A stretch of DNA of 64,000 nucleotides from Patulibacter americanus DSM 16676 (GCF_000420025.1 NZ_ATUD01000002.1:186001-250000), one strand, 5' to 3'. Positions 1 to 8,866 are shown, counted from the stretch's first letter. Notes: generated by a model from the sequence alone, not told the origin. A program made the numbers and translations.

Positions 1-446
1 CCGACGGCGACGAGGCCGCCAACGAGCCGATCGCCGACGTCTCGATCGACCTGTCCGAGGGCGCGCGCTACGCCGCCACCGGCAAGCGCAAGTCCGCGAT
101 CGCCCGCGTCATCCTGGCGCCCGGCACCGGCGCCTACACGGTGAACGGCAAGGACCTCGACACGTACTTCCCGCGTGAGGCCCTGCGTCGCAACATCCGT
201 CAGGCCCTCGAGGTCGTCGGCCAGGACGGCAACCTCGACGTCCGCGTCAGCATCAAGGGCGGCGGCGTCTCGGCCCAGGCCGGCGCGCTGCGCCACGGCA
301 TCTCCCGCGCGCTGCTGGTCGCCCAGCCGAACCTGCGTGGCGAGCTGAAGAAGCGTGGCTTCCTGACGCGTGATGCGCGCGTCAAGGAGCGCAAGAAGCC
401 GGGCCTCAAGAAGGCTCGTAAGCGCCCGCAGTTCTCCAAGCGCTAA
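1..446 (+). CDS. rpsI: 30S ribosomal protein S9 (5' truncated)
   Basis: Small-subunit ribosomal protein that contacts 16S rRNA in the 30S head, its basic tail reaching toward the P-site tRNA. The reading frame is open from the window edge (codons begin at base 3), so the true start lies outside. The S9 core begins at about base 66 with [15 protein letters not shown] and includes the [19 protein letters not shown] block; it ends in the diagnostic [11 protein letters not shown] tail. Upstream of the core is an acidic extension ([17 protein letters not shown]), typical of the longer actinobacterial S9. rplM normally precedes it and is presumably outside the window. glmM follows after 26 bases. 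Confidence 0.97.
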   Translation, partial: DGDEAANEPIADVSIDLSEGARYAATGKRKSAIARVILAPGTGAYTVNGKDLDTYFPREALRRNIRQALEVVGQDGNLDVRVSIKGGGVSAQAGALRHGISRALLVAQPNLRGELKKRGFLTRDARVKERKKPGLKKARKRPQFSKR

Positions 447-472
447 CCCGCACCACCGAAGGACTCGCACCC

Positions 473-1825
473 GTGGCCCGACTGTTCGGCACCGACGGCG
501 TGCGTGGTCCCGCCGGAATCGTCCTCACGGCCGAGCTCGCACTGCGACTCGGCCGTGCGGCCGTTCTGGGGGGCATCGCGCCGCGTCCCGACGACGAGGG
601 CGGGCAGCGGCCCCGCCCGCGGGTGCTCGTCGTGCGCGACACCCGGGCCTCCGGGCCGATGCTCGAGGCGGCGTTCGCCGCAGGGGCCGCGGCCTCCGGC
701 GCCGACGTCCACCTGGCCGGCGTGGTGCCGACGCCCGCGGCGGCGCTGCTGGTGCGCCGCCTGGGCTACGACCTCGCGGCCGTGGTCTCCGCCTCGCACA
801 ACCCGCACGCGGACAACGGCATCAAGCTCTTCGGCCCGGACGGCCGCAAGCTGCCCGACGCGCTCGAGGAGGCCGTCTCCGGTCTCGTCGAGGCGCTGCC
901 GCCCGACGCCGTGCGCAACCCGGGGATCGGCGACGTCGCGCCGCTCCTGGGCGCCGCCGAGGACCACCTGTCGGCACTGGACGAGCGCTTCGCGGCGCTC
1001 GACCTCACCGGCACCAAGGTCGCGCTGGACTGCGCGCACGGCGCCACCGTGCCCGTCGCGGCCGAGGCGTTCCGCCGGCGCGGGGCCGAGGTCGTCGTGA
1101 TCGGCGACGCCCCCGACGGGCGCAACATCAACGACGGCGTCGGCTCGACGCATCCCGAGGCGATCCAGGGCCTCGTCCGCGAGAGCGGCGCCGCCATCGG
1201 CTTCGCGTTCGACGGCGACGGGGACCGCATGCTCGCCGTGGACGCCGACGGCCGCGCCTACGACGGCGACGAGCTCCTCGCCATCATGGCGCTGCACCTG
1301 CGCGCCGCCGGCCGTCTGCAGGGGGGCGTCTCCGTCACGGTGATGTCGAACTACGGCTTCCACGCCGCGATGGACGAGGCCGGCATCCCGGTCGCCACGA
1401 CCCCCGTCGGCGACCGGCACGTCGTCGCCGCGCTGGGCGAGCGCGGCTGGAACCTCGGTGGCGAGCAGTCCGGGCACCTCATCGAGACGGGCTTCGTGCC
1501 CTCCGGCGACGGCGTCGCCGCCGCGCTCCTGCTCATGGAGGCCCTGGGCGGCGACGCGCTGGCCGATCGCCGCGCGATGGAGCGCCTGCCCCAGACCCTG
1601 ATCAACGTGCCCGTACAGGACCGCGACGCCGCGATGACCGACACGGGGCTGCGCGACGCGATGGCCCAGGCCGACCGTGACCTCGAGGGCCGCGGTCGCG
1701 TCCTCGTCCGCGCGTCCGGGACGGAGCAGCTCGTGCGGGTCATGGCCGAGGCGCCGACGGAGGACGAGGCCCGCCGCGTGTGCGAGGCGCTCGTCGCCCG
1801 CGTCCCCGGCCGCATCGGGCGCTGA
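473..1825 (+). CDS. glmM: Phosphoglucosamine mutase
   Basis: Interconverts glucosamine-6-phosphate and glucosamine-1-phosphate in the cytoplasm, feeding UDP-GlcNAc and peptidoglycan synthesis. The 450-residue product has the usual family length, starts RLFGTDGVRG, carries the phosphoserine loop SASHNP (Ser108), the metal loop FDGDGDR near residue 246 and the C-terminal phosphate-binding RASGTEQLVRVMAE. The GTG start at 473 follows a GAAGGA ribosome site and gives the canonical N-terminus. An rpsI-glmM order is common in Gram-positive bacteria. The next gene, acpS, has its own promoter 150 bases on. Confidence 0.97.
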   Translation: MARLFGTDGVRGPAGIVLTAELALRLGRAAVLGGIAPRPDDEGGQRPRPRVLVVRDTRASGPMLEAAFAAGAAASGADVHLAGVVPTPAAALLVRRLGYDLAAVVSASHNPHADNGIKLFGPDGRKLPDALEEAVSGLVEALPPDAVRNPGIGDVAPLLGAAEDHLSALDERFAALDLTGTKVALDCAHGATVPVAAEAFRRRGAEVVVIGDAPDGRNINDGVGSTHPEAIQGLVRESGAAIGFAFDGDGDRMLAVDADGRAYDGDELLAIMALHLRAAGRLQGGVSVTVMSNYGFHAAMDEAGIPVATTPVGDRHVVAALGERGWNLGGEQSGHLIETGFVPSGDGVAAALLLMEALGGDALADRRAMERLPQTLINVPVQDRDAAMTDTGLRDAMAQADRDLEGRGRVLVRASGTEQLVRVMAEAPTEDEARRVCEALVARVPGRIGR

Positions 1826-1965
1826 GTCCGCCCGTCGGCGCCTCCGCGCCGGCCGCCCGCCGGTGGGGCGCCCAGGCTGCTTCGCCCGCCACGAGGGTTG
1901 CCCGCGGCCGCGCTTCCGACCTCTCCGCACCGATGGCCCGGGGCGGGGCCGCTCGGCCGGGCGGA

Positions 1966-1971
1966 TAGCAT
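1966..1971 (+). promoter_or_regulatory. -10 element TAGCAT of acpS (leaderless)
   Basis: TAGCAT lies 7 bases before the acpS ATG at 1979, so transcription should start at or next to the start codon. No ribosome binding site is visible. This position is used to choose the acpS start. Confidence 0.6.
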
Positions 1972-1978
1972 CGCCGCC

Positions 1979-2356
1979 ATGCGAGAGGGCGTCGGCATCG
2001 ACCTGCTGGACGTCGCGCGGCTCGAGGAGGCGCTCGGGCGCCGGCCCGGGCTGCGCGACCGGCTGTTCACCCCGGGCGAGCAGGACTCGTGCGCCCGCGG
2101 TGCACGGCCCGCGCGCTCCCTCGCCGCCCGCTTCTGCGCGAAGGAGGCGGTGACGAAGGCGCTGCGGATGGACGCCCTGCGGCCGCTGGAGATCGAGGTC
2201 GTCGGCACGGGCGGGCCGCCGTCCGTGCGGCTGCACGGGGCCGCCGCGGACCGGGCCGCCGAGCTCGGCGTGGACGTGGCGATCTCGCTCACCCACGAAC
2301 GGCACACCGCCGGCGCGGTCGCGTGGGCCTTCGTCCCGGCCGGAGCGGCGTCGTGA
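1979..2356 (+). CDS. acpS: Holo-[acyl-carrier-protein] synthase
   Basis: Transfers 4'-phosphopantetheine from CoA to a serine of ACP, activating fatty acid synthesis. The 125-residue product begins MREGVGIDLLDVARLEE; the Asp of GIDLLD and Glu of FCAKEAVTKAL are the expected Mg2+ ligands, and it ends with the ISLTHERHTAGAVAWA strand. Length fits the small trimeric AcpS type. A longer in-frame start at 1898 exists but lies upstream of the -10 element, so ATG 1979 is preferred. Its stop overlaps the GTG of the next gene (GTGA), implying translational coupling. Confidence 0.94.
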   Translation: MREGVGIDLLDVARLEEALGRRPGLRDRLFTPGEQDSCARGARPARSLAARFCAKEAVTKALRMDALRPLEIEVVGTGGPPSVRLHGAAADRAAELGVDVAISLTHERHTAGAVAWAFVPAGAAS

Positions 2357-3966
2357 GCGGGGCGGACGGGGCCCGTCCGCCCCTGCCCGCCGGCCTCGAG
2401 CCGCTCGTCGACGCCGAGGCGATGCGCGCCACGGACCGGTGGGCGATCGAGGACGTCGGCATCGCCGGCCCGGCGCTCATGGAGGCCGCCGGGGCCGCGC
2501 TGGCCGACGCCGTGACGTCCGTGGCCCCTGACGGGCCCGTCGCGGTGGTCTGCGGGGGCGGGAACAACGGGGGCGACGGGTACGTGGCCGCGCGGCTGCT
2601 GCGGGCGGCAGGCCGGCCCGTGCGGCTGCTCTCCGTCGTGCCGGACCATCGCCTCGGGGGCGACGCGGCGGCCGCCCGCGACGCGGTCGGTCCGGCGGAG
2701 CCGTGGGAGCCCTCCGCCCTGCACGGCGCCGCGGTCGTCGTGGACTGCATCCTGGGCACCGGGGCGACGGACGCTCCGCGGGGCGTGGCCGCCGAGGCCA
2801 TCGAGGCGATCGCGGCGGCGGCCGAGGGAGACGACGCGCGGGGCGTGGCGGCCGTCCCGGTCGTGGCATGCGACGTGCCCAGCGGGGTCGACGCGAGCAC
2901 GGGGGAGACGCCGGGCGTCGCCGTCCCGGCCACCGCCACGGTCACGTTCCACGCCGCGCCGCCCGGCCTCTGGATCGCCCCGGGCAAGACCCTCGCCGGC
3001 CGCGTGGCGGTGGCCGACATCGGGATTCCGGCGCGCGCGAGCGCGGCCGACGCGATCCCCGCGCCGTGGGCCGGCCTGATCACGCCGGGTGTCGTGGCCG
3101 GCCTGCCGACCCGCGGGGCGAGCGGCACGAAGTTCCGCTCCGGCCACGTCGTGGTCGTCGGCGGCGCCCCCGGCATGAGCGGCGCCCCCTGTCTCGCGGC
3201 GCACGGAGCGATGCGGGCGGGGGCCGGCTACGTCACCGTGGCCGCGCCGACGAACATCGAGGCGGCGATCCTGGCCCGCGCGCCGACCGAGGCCCTGGGC
3301 GTGCTCCTCCCCGCCGGCGAGGACGGCGGGGTGACGGCCGACGCCTCCGACGCGGTGGTCGACGCGCTCGGCTCGCACGGCGGCACGCTCGTGATCGGGC
3401 CCGGCCTGGGCCGCGGCGGCTCCCGCGGCGCACTCGTGCGGACCCTCGTGGACCGGCTCGACGGTCCGGCGCTGTTCGACGCCGACGCGCTCGCGGCCGT
3501 GGCCGGCGAGCCCGAGGCGTTGGCCGCGGCGGGCGGCCGCGGCCTGCACACGGTCCTCACGCCGCACGCCGGCGAGCTCGCGCGGCTGCTGGACGTCGAG
3601 ACGCAGGCGGTGGCGGCGCGCCGGCTCTGGCACGCCCGCGAGGCGGCCCGGCGGGCTGACGCGGTGGTGGTGCTCAAGGGGGACGACACCCTCGTCGTCG
3701 CCCCGGACGGCCGCACGGCGATCAGCCCCGGCGGAGTGCCGGGACTGGCCACGGCCGGGACGGGCGACGTGCTCGCGGGCACGATCGGCGCGCTCCTGGC
3801 CCGCGGCACCGACGCGTTCGTCGCGGCGGCCGCCGGCGTCTGGCTGCACCTGCGAGCGGGGGATCTGGCGACGGCGGAGCACGGCGCGGACGGGGTGATC
3901 GCCCGGGACGTCGCCGAGCGGCTGGGGCACGCCCGGCGGTCCGCCGCTGCCACGCACGACGGGTAG
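2353..3966 (+). CDS. nnr: Bifunctional NAD(P)H-hydrate epimerase / ADP-dependent dehydratase
   Basis: Repairs damaged hydrated NADH and NADPH: the N-terminal YjeF_N domain epimerises R/S hydrates and the C-terminal ribokinase-like domain dehydrates the S form using ADP. The first half shows GGGNNGGDGYVAARLLRAAG and DCILGTGATD. The second half shows GTKFRSGHVVVVGG, a PHAGELARLL segment and the nucleotide/catalytic motif ATAGTGDVLAGT. The product is 537 residues, normal for the fused enzyme. The GTG at 2353 overlaps the acpS stop by four bases. The acpS-nnr-alr order is a widespread arrangement. Confidence 0.94.
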   Translation: MSGADGARPPLPAGLEPLVDAEAMRATDRWAIEDVGIAGPALMEAAGAALADAVTSVAPDGPVAVVCGGGNNGGDGYVAARLLRAAGRPVRLLSVVPDHRLGGDAAAARDAVGPAEPWEPSALHGAAVVVDCILGTGATDAPRGVAAEAIEAIAAAAEGDDARGVAAVPVVACDVPSGVDASTGETPGVAVPATATVTFHAAPPGLWIAPGKTLAGRVAVADIGIPARASAADAIPAPWAGLITPGVVAGLPTRGASGTKFRSGHVVVVGGAPGMSGAPCLAAHGAMRAGAGYVTVAAPTNIEAAILARAPTEALGVLLPAGEDGGVTADASDAVVDALGSHGGTLVIGPGLGRGGSRGALVRTLVDRLDGPALFDADALAAVAGEPEALAAAGGRGLHTVLTPHAGELARLLDVETQAVAARRLWHAREAARRADAVVVLKGDDTLVVAPDGRTAISPGGVPGLATAGTGDVLAGTIGALLARGTDAFVAAAAGVWLHLRAGDLATAEHGADGVIARDVAERLGHARRSAAATHDG

Positions 3967-3969
3967 CGT
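3964..3969 (+). promoter_or_regulatory. -10 element TAGCGT of alr (leaderless)
   Basis: TAGCGT begins within the stop codon of the preceding gene and ends 8 bases before the alr ATG at 3978. It supports a leaderless alr transcript and start at 3978 rather than the in-frame TTG at 3969. Confidence 0.6.
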
Positions 3970-3977
3970 TGGGAGGG

Positions 3978-5123
3978 ATGCGGACCGTCGCCAGGATCAA
4001 CGTCGCCGCGATCGAGCGCAACGTCGCCCACATCGTGGGGCACGTCGGTCCGGGCACCGCCGTCTGCGCCGTGGTGAAGGCCGACGGCTACGGCCACGGC
4101 GCCGCACCGGCCGCCCGCGCCGCCCAGGCCGGGGGCGCCACGTGGCTGGCGGTGGTGACCGCGGGGGAGGCCCGCGCCCTGCGCGCCGCCGGCGTCGAGG
4201 GCCGCCTGCTGGTGCTCGGCCCCCTCGGTGACGACGACGTCGCCACGGCCCTGGCCGCCGACGCCGAGGTGGTGGTGTGGGACCGCGACGGTCTCGAGCG
4301 GCTGCGCGGGCAGCGCCGCCCCGCCGCCGTGCACGTCAAGGTCGACACCGGGATGGGGCGGCTCGGGCAGCGCGACCTGGACGAGGCCCTCGCGCTGTGC
4401 GACGCCGTCGCGGACGACGGGCTGCTCTGCCTCTCGGGCGCCATGACCCACTTCGCGACGGCCGACGAGCCCGGCGACGCGTTCTTCGGCGAGCAGCTCG
4501 CCCGCTTCGAGCGCTTCGCCGCGGTGGTTCGCGATCGCCATCCCGGGGTCGTCCTGCACGCCGCCAACAGCGCCGCGACGTTCCGCGACCCCGCAGCCCA
4601 CTTCGACCTCGTCCGCCCCGGCGTGGCGATCTACGGGCTGGACCCGCTCCAGCAGGACGCCGCGGCCCGGGGCGTCGAGCCCGCGCTGGAGTGGCACAGC
4701 AGGCTCGCGTCGGTCAAGCCGTTGCTCCCCGGGGAGAGCGTGGGCTACGGGCGCCGGTGGGTGGCCGACCACGAGACGCAGGTGGGCACGGTTCAGGCCG
4801 GGTACGCCGACGGCGTGCGGCGCGCGCTGGGCGTCTCGGGGGCCGAGGCGCTCGTCCGCGGCCGCCGCGTGCCGCTGGTGGGCACGGTGTCCATGGACAG
4901 CTTCGGCGTCGACCTGGGGCCGGACGCCGCGGAGCGCCCCGGGGACCGTGTCGTCCTCGTCGGACGCGACGGCGACGAGCACCTGCCGGCCGAGGAGCTG
5001 GCCCGGTGGATCGGCACCATCAACTACGAGGTCACCTGCGCGATCGGCGCCCGCGTCCCGCGGGAGTACCACCGCGACGGGGTACCCCTCGACGGCCGGG
5101 CCGCAGCGGCCGGCGTCGCGTGA
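3978..5123 (+). CDS. alr: Alanine racemase
   Basis: PLP enzyme that makes D-alanine for peptidoglycan. The PLP-binding lysine is Lys34 in AVVKADGYGHGA; HVKVDTGMGRLG and the AGYADGVRR segment (second catalytic tyrosine region) follow, with TVSMDSFGVDLG near the C-terminus as in the family. The length of 381 residues is normal. The start at ATG 3978 is chosen because a -10 hexamer lies 8 bases before it and it gives the typical short N-terminus. The next gene overlaps by four bases (GTGA), so the two are probably co-translated. Confidence 0.95.
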   Translation: MRTVARINVAAIERNVAHIVGHVGPGTAVCAVVKADGYGHGAAPAARAAQAGGATWLAVVTAGEARALRAAGVEGRLLVLGPLGDDDVATALAADAEVVVWDRDGLERLRGQRRPAAVHVKVDTGMGRLGQRDLDEALALCDAVADDGLLCLSGAMTHFATADEPGDAFFGEQLARFERFAAVVRDRHPGVVLHAANSAATFRDPAAHFDLVRPGVAIYGLDPLQQDAAARGVEPALEWHSRLASVKPLLPGESVGYGRRWVADHETQVGTVQAGYADGVRRALGVSGAEALVRGRRVPLVGTVSMDSFGVDLGPDAAERPGDRVVLVGRDGDEHLPAEELARWIGTINYEVTCAIGARVPREYHRDGVPLDGRAAAAGVA

Positions 5124-6490
5124 CCGCCGTCCCCGCGCCTCCGTCGGGAGACGGCCGGTCCTACGGGCCCGCCGCCGACGCGGTGCTGTCCGCGCTGCGG
5201 GAGGCCCTCGCCGCCGACGGCACGGAGGGGTGGGTCGTGGGCGGCGCGGTGCGCGAGCGCCTGCGCGGCCGGCCGACGCACGACCTGGACGTCGCCCTCG
5301 CGGGCGACGGCGACGCGGTGCGGCACGTGACCCGCCGCGTGGCGCGGACCGTCGGCGGTCACGCGTTCCCGCTCTCGGACGCGTTCGGGGCGTGGCGCGC
5401 GACGTCGCGGCCGGAGGAGGAGCGGGCGTGGCAGCTCGACGTCACGCCGCTGCAGGGCCGCGAGCTCGACGACGACCTCGGGCGGCGCGACCTCACCGTC
5501 AACGCGCTGGCCGAGCCCGTCGGTGGCGGCGCGCTGGTCGACCTGTTCGGCGGCCGGGTCGACTTGGGGGCCTCGCGACTGCGGCTCGTCGCTCCCGACG
5601 CCCTGGAGCGCGACCCCGTCCGCGTCGTGCGGCTGGCCCGGTTCGCCGCGGAGTTGGAGGCCGACCCGGACGACGCCGCGCTCCGGGCGGCCCGCGCGGC
5701 CGCGCCGGCGCTGGTCGGCGTGCCGGGCGAGCGCGTGCTCCCCGAGCTCCTCCGGGCCCTCGCCGGCCCGGCGTGGGAACGCGGCCTCCGGGCGCTCGAG
5801 GCGACCGGGGCGCTCGCGGCCCTGCTGCCCGGGACCGCCGGGGCGGACGGGTCCGTGCCCGCGACGACGCGCACCGCCCTCCGCGGCCTGCTCGGAGCGC
5901 CCGAGGGCCCCGGTTTCCCGGGCGACGTCGGCCTCCTCGGCGTTCCCGAGGCGCGACCGGCGGACGACGCCGCGCTCCGTGCACGCGCCGTCGAGCCGCG
6001 CGCCCGGGAGGTCCTGGTCCTCGCCGCGCTGCTGGCCGGCTCCGCCGACGCCGGGGCGGCGCTCGACGGCCTGCGCCCGAGTCGCGACCTCCGTACGGCG
6101 GTGGCCCGCGCCGTCGCCGCGGTCCGTCGGATCGCCGGCCTGTCCGCGGACGCCGACCCCGAGGCGCTCTTCGCCGCGCTCGGGCCCGCCGGCACGGACG
6201 CGCCCGAGGGGGTGCTGCTCGCCCGGGCGCTGGCGGCCGGTACGGGTCCGCCGTGGGCCGCCCTCGCGGCCCGCGCGGTCCGCTGGGCCGGCGGCCCGCC
6301 CCGGCCGCCCGTCACCGGGGACGCCCTCGCGCGCGAGCTGGGCCTGCGTCCGGGCCCGGAGCTCGGCCGGCTGCTGCGCGCGCTGGCGGTGGCGCACGAC
6401 GCCGGCGCCGTCACGGGTCCCGACGACGCCGTCCGTCTGGCCCGGGCTCTGCGGGCGTCGGAGGCCGAGCCGGCCCCCCCCGGCGGGTAG
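5120..6490 (+). CDS. CCA tRNA nucleotidyltransferase / poly(A) polymerase family protein
   Basis: Class II nucleotidyltransferase that would add CCA to tRNA 3' ends or A-tails to RNA. The head domain has VVGGAVRERLRG and the catalytic pair in HDLDVAL, followed by RRDLTVNALA and RDPVRVVRLARFAAEL, all family hallmarks. The rest of the 456-residue protein is Ala/Arg-rich helical sequence; no HD phosphohydrolase motif is evident, unlike many actinobacterial CCA enzymes. It starts at GTG 5120 overlapping the alr stop. Whether it adds CCA or poly(A) cannot be decided here. The tRNA-Pro in this window does not encode CCA, so some CCA-adding enzyme is required by this organism. Confidence 0.85.
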   Translation: MTAVPAPPSGDGRSYGPAADAVLSALREALAADGTEGWVVGGAVRERLRGRPTHDLDVALAGDGDAVRHVTRRVARTVGGHAFPLSDAFGAWRATSRPEEERAWQLDVTPLQGRELDDDLGRRDLTVNALAEPVGGGALVDLFGGRVDLGASRLRLVAPDALERDPVRVVRLARFAAELEADPDDAALRAARAAAPALVGVPGERVLPELLRALAGPAWERGLRALEATGALAALLPGTAGADGSVPATTRTALRGLLGAPEGPGFPGDVGLLGVPEARPADDAALRARAVEPRAREVLVLAALLAGSADAGAALDGLRPSRDLRTAVARAVAAVRRIAGLSADADPEALFAALGPAGTDAPEGVLLARALAAGTGPPWAALAARAVRWAGGPPRPPVTGDALARELGLRPGPELGRLLRALAVAHDAGAVTGPDDAVRLARALRASEAEPAPPGG

Positions 6491-6493
6491 GGT
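6488..6493 (+). promoter_or_regulatory. -10 element TAGGGT of the HIT gene (leaderless)
   Basis: TAGGGT overlaps the stop of the upstream gene and ends 7 bases before ATG 6501, predicting a leaderless mRNA. Confidence 0.6.
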
Positions 6494-6500
6494 GGCGTCC

Positions 6501-6917
6501 ATGGCCGAACGGGATCCGGACTGCATCTTCTGCAAGATCGTCGCCGGCGAGCTGCCGTCGCTCGTTGTCGCCGAGGACGACCGCACCGTCGCGTTCCTCG
6601 ACGTCGCGCCCGCGACCCCGGGGCACACGGTGGTCGTGCCGAAGGAGCACCACCGCGACCTCCTGACGATCGACCCGGAGGCCCTCGCGGCCTGCGCCGC
6701 GATGGCCCAGCGGGTGGCGCGGCTGGCGACGGAGCGGCTCGAGCCGGCCGGCGTGAACGTCCTGAACAACTGCGGCTCCGCGGCGTGGCAGACGGTCTTC
6801 CACTTCCACCTCCACGTCGTCCCGCGCTACGTCGACGACCCGCTGCGGCTGCCGTGGATCCCCGCCGCAGGGGACCGCGACGAGATCACGGCGACCCACG
6901 AGCGCCTGACGGCCTGA
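6501..6917 (+). CDS. HIT family (histidine triad) hydrolase
   Basis: Histidine triad nucleotide hydrolase of the HinT/FHIT superfamily, cleaving AMP-lysine or dinucleoside polyphosphate-like substrates. The 138-residue protein starts with CIFCKIVAGELPS (the CxxC typical of bacterial HIT proteins) and has NVLNNCGSAAWQTVFHFHLHVVPR, with the HxHxH triad at its end. The start at ATG 6501 is supported by the upstream -10 element. The physiological substrate is not predictable from sequence. Confidence 0.93.
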   Translation: MAERDPDCIFCKIVAGELPSLVVAEDDRTVAFLDVAPATPGHTVVVPKEHHRDLLTIDPEALAACAAMAQRVARLATERLEPAGVNVLNNCGSAAWQTVFHFHLHVVPRYVDDPLRLPWIPAAGDRDEITATHERLTA

Positions 6918-6944
6918 CGGCCGGGCCGTGCCGCGCGGGCGGGG

Positions 6945-6954
6945 CGTTGCAACG
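6945..6954. promoter_or_regulatory. Perfect palindrome CGTTGCAACG
   Basis: A perfect 10-base palindrome in the 231-base gap between the HIT gene and the secreted protein gene. It could be a regulator half-site pair or part of a terminator; nothing else in the gap is recognisable. Confidence 0.25.
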
Positions 6955-7148
6955 TCGCCCTCCGCGCGCCGATCGGGCACGATGGGGGAAGCGGGCCGTC
7001 CGCGCGCGACGCTGCGGCGTCCGGCGCCGCGGGGCCCTCGCGGCCACGTCCCCGGCCGCCGTCGCACGCGCACACCGGCCCCGGACCGGACCAGGCGCAC
7101 AGGGCCATCGCCCGCAACTTCCAGCCCTCGGGAGGGTTTTCGATCACC

Positions 7149-7844
7149 ATGAGCAGTCGTCGTCTCGTCGTCTCCCTCGGCCTCGCCGCCGCGGCCGTCA
7201 TCGCCCTCCCGAGCGGTGCCTCGGCGGCCAAGATCAGCGAGATCGGCACCGTCACGGACGGCAAGCAGCCCCGCTGCCCGGAGTCGTGCTCCGTCGTCAC
7301 GCGCACCACGTCGATGCCGACCAACGTGGACGGCAACCGCGACGTCTACGCGATCCCCTCCGACGGCCGGATCGTCGCCTGGAGCATCATGCTCGGCGCC
7401 CCGTCGGCGGACGACCGCAAGGCGCTGGAGAAGCAGCTCGGCCGCGCCCAGGCGCAGCTCGTCGTCCTGCGCCGCGGCAAGAGCGTGAACGCGACGGTCG
7501 TCGCGGCCTCCTCGGCCAAGAAGCTCGACCCTTACTTCGGTGGCGAGGTCACGTTCTCGCTGCCCACGACGATCGCGGTGAAGAAGGGCGACAGCATCGG
7601 CCTGAGCGTCCCGTCGTGGGCGCCCGCGCTCGTCCAGGGCTACGGCACGAACACGTCGTGGCGCGCCAGCCGCCCCACGGGGCGTTGCGGCGGCAGCACC
7701 GCGGAGCGCCAGAAGGACTACTACGTCGACACGACGCTCCGCCCGGGCGCCGCCGGCACCTTCAACTGCCTCTACAAGGCCGAGCGGCTCGCCTACACGG
7801 CGACGTTCGTGCCGACCCCGACGCGCACGGCGACGTCGCGCTAG
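7149..7844 (+). CDS. Secreted protein of unknown function
   Basis: I do not recognise a characterised family. The 231-residue product has an N-terminal signal peptide (SSRRLVVSLGLAAAAVIALP, predicted cleavage after GASA, about residue 25) and no other membrane segment. Four cysteines occur as two near pairs (CPESC near residue 42; RCGG and NCLY late), suggesting disulfides in an exported beta-rich protein. Ser/Thr/Lys-rich stretches such as VTRTTSMPTNVDGNRDVYAI resemble surface or periplasm-like proteins common in Thermoleophilia. A weak GGAGGG lies 16-20 bases before ATG 7149. It is transcribed toward a convergent lipoprotein gene. Confidence 0.8.
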   Translation: MSSRRLVVSLGLAAAAVIALPSGASAAKISEIGTVTDGKQPRCPESCSVVTRTTSMPTNVDGNRDVYAIPSDGRIVAWSIMLGAPSADDRKALEKQLGRAQAQLVVLRRGKSVNATVVAASSAKKLDPYFGGEVTFSLPTTIAVKKGDSIGLSVPSWAPALVQGYGTNTSWRASRPTGRCGGSTAERQKDYYVDTTLRPGAAGTFNCLYKAERLAYTATFVPTPTRTATSR

Positions 7845-7969
7845 TCCGCTCCGCGCTGCCGTCACGGCGGCGCGCACGGGCCGTGCCGGCGTCCCACGAC
7901 ATATGCGGTGCGGCGCCGCGTGGCAGCGTGCCCGGCGGGCGTCGCCCGTAGGGGGGGCGAGGCCCGGCG

Positions 7970-8542
7970 TCAGCAGACGCCGGGGTTCGTCTCGCAGAAG
8001 GCGCTGAACTCGCTGGGGGCGGACCCGCCCGAGCTGCCGGAGTCGGACGTCGAGGTGCCCGAACCGCCGCCCGACGGCGTGCCGGAGCCGGACGATCCAC
8101 CGCTCGGGGTCGTCGTCCCACCCGTGCCGCCGCTGCCGCTGGAGGGTGCGCTGCTGGCGGGCGGGGTGGCGTCGCTCGCGGTGCCGCCGCCGGACGCCGC
8201 AGTGCCGCCGGAGGAGCTCGCGGCCCCGGAGCCCGAGGCGGCGCCGGACGCCGCGCTGCCGGACGAGGCGGCCCCGTCGGCGCCGGACGACGCCGCAGCG
8301 TCGCTCGAGGCCGCCGCTGCGGGTGTGGGGCCGGTCGTGGTGGTGCCCGTCGGTAGGTCGGCGATCTGGCCGGCCTGGTCGCCCGCGCCGGGCGCCTGAC
8401 CGTCGCCGGTCGGCGCGTTCAGGGCGGGGCTGCGCTTCGGGGCGACGTCGGAGGACAGCTCGTCGCTCCCGCACGCCGTGAGGCCTCCGGCGCCCGCCGC
8501 GAGGGCGAGCGTCACGAGGAGGCGTGTGGCGACGGGCTGCAT
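7970..8542 (-). CDS. Low-complexity Ser/Gly/Ala-rich lipoprotein
   Basis: The 190-residue product has a lipoprotein signal peptide with lipobox LTAC (Cys24), so it should be lipid-anchored outside the membrane. Residues about 60-170 are low complexity, made almost only of Ser, Gly, Ala, Thr and Pro, like a flexible linker or stalk. The chain ends in the ordered-looking tail SEFSAFCETNPGVC, holding the only two cysteines besides the lipidated one, which could form a disulfide. A GGGAGCGG ribosome site precedes the ATG. It lies 30 bases downstream of the zinc ribbon gene and may share its transcript. Function unknown. Confidence 0.78.
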   Translation of the reverse strand: MQPVATRLLVTLALAAGAGGLTACGSDELSSDVAPKRSPALNAPTGDGQAPGAGDQAGQIADLPTGTTTTGPTPAAAASSDAAASSGADGAASSGSAASGAASGSGAASSSGGTAASGGGTASDATPPASSAPSSGSGGTGGTTTPSGGSSGSGTPSGGGSGTSTSDSGSSGGSAPSEFSAFCETNPGVC

Positions 8543-8572
8543 GGTCGTCCGCTCCCGGATCCGGAGCCGGAC

Positions 8573-8854
8573 TCAGCCGCCGACGACGACGCCGATCGGG
8601 TCCAGCCGCCGTCCGCAGGTCGGGCAGTCGTTGAGGTCCTTCTGCGCCATCTGCCCGCAGTGGGGGCAGTGACGGAGGTTCTCGACCGCCCACGGGAGGT
8701 CGGAGGCGCTCGGCGCGAGCGGCACGAGCTTGCCGACGGGCTCGAGCGTCTCGCCGGTCTCGCGGTCCCGGTAGGTGTGGCCGGGCTGGGCCTCGATGAT
8801 GACTTCGCGGCCCGTGGAGGGCGCGCGGAACCGGTAGCGCTGACGTGCGGCCAT
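8573..8854 (-). CDS. Small zinc ribbon protein
   Basis: A 93-residue cytosolic protein with no signal or membrane segment. The C-terminal third has two CxxC knuckles, CPHCG and CPTCG, 14 residues apart, forming a typical zinc ribbon. The N-terminal part (RYRFRAPSTGREVIIEAQPGH) is unassigned. A TTG six bases upstream is in frame, but the -10 element TAGATT ends 6 bases before ATG 8854, so the ATG is preferred. It is followed by the lipoprotein gene on the same strand. Function unknown. Confidence 0.8.
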   Translation of the reverse strand: MAARQRYRFRAPSTGREVIIEAQPGHTYRDRETGETLEPVGKLVPLAPSASDLPWAVENLRHCPHCGQMAQKDLNDCPTCGRRLDPIGVVVGG

Positions 8855-8860
8855 GCGCAA

Positions 8861-8866
8861 AATCTA
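8861..8866 (-). promoter_or_regulatory. -10 element TAGATT of the zinc ribbon gene (leaderless)
   Basis: On the minus strand TAGATT ends 6 bases before ATG 8854, consistent with a leaderless transcript carrying the zinc ribbon gene and perhaps the lipoprotein gene. Confidence 0.6.

Noticed and set aside
443-2305. 620-codon minus-strand frame opposite glmM/acpS
   Set aside because: Shadow of glmM codon bias; no recognisable domain.
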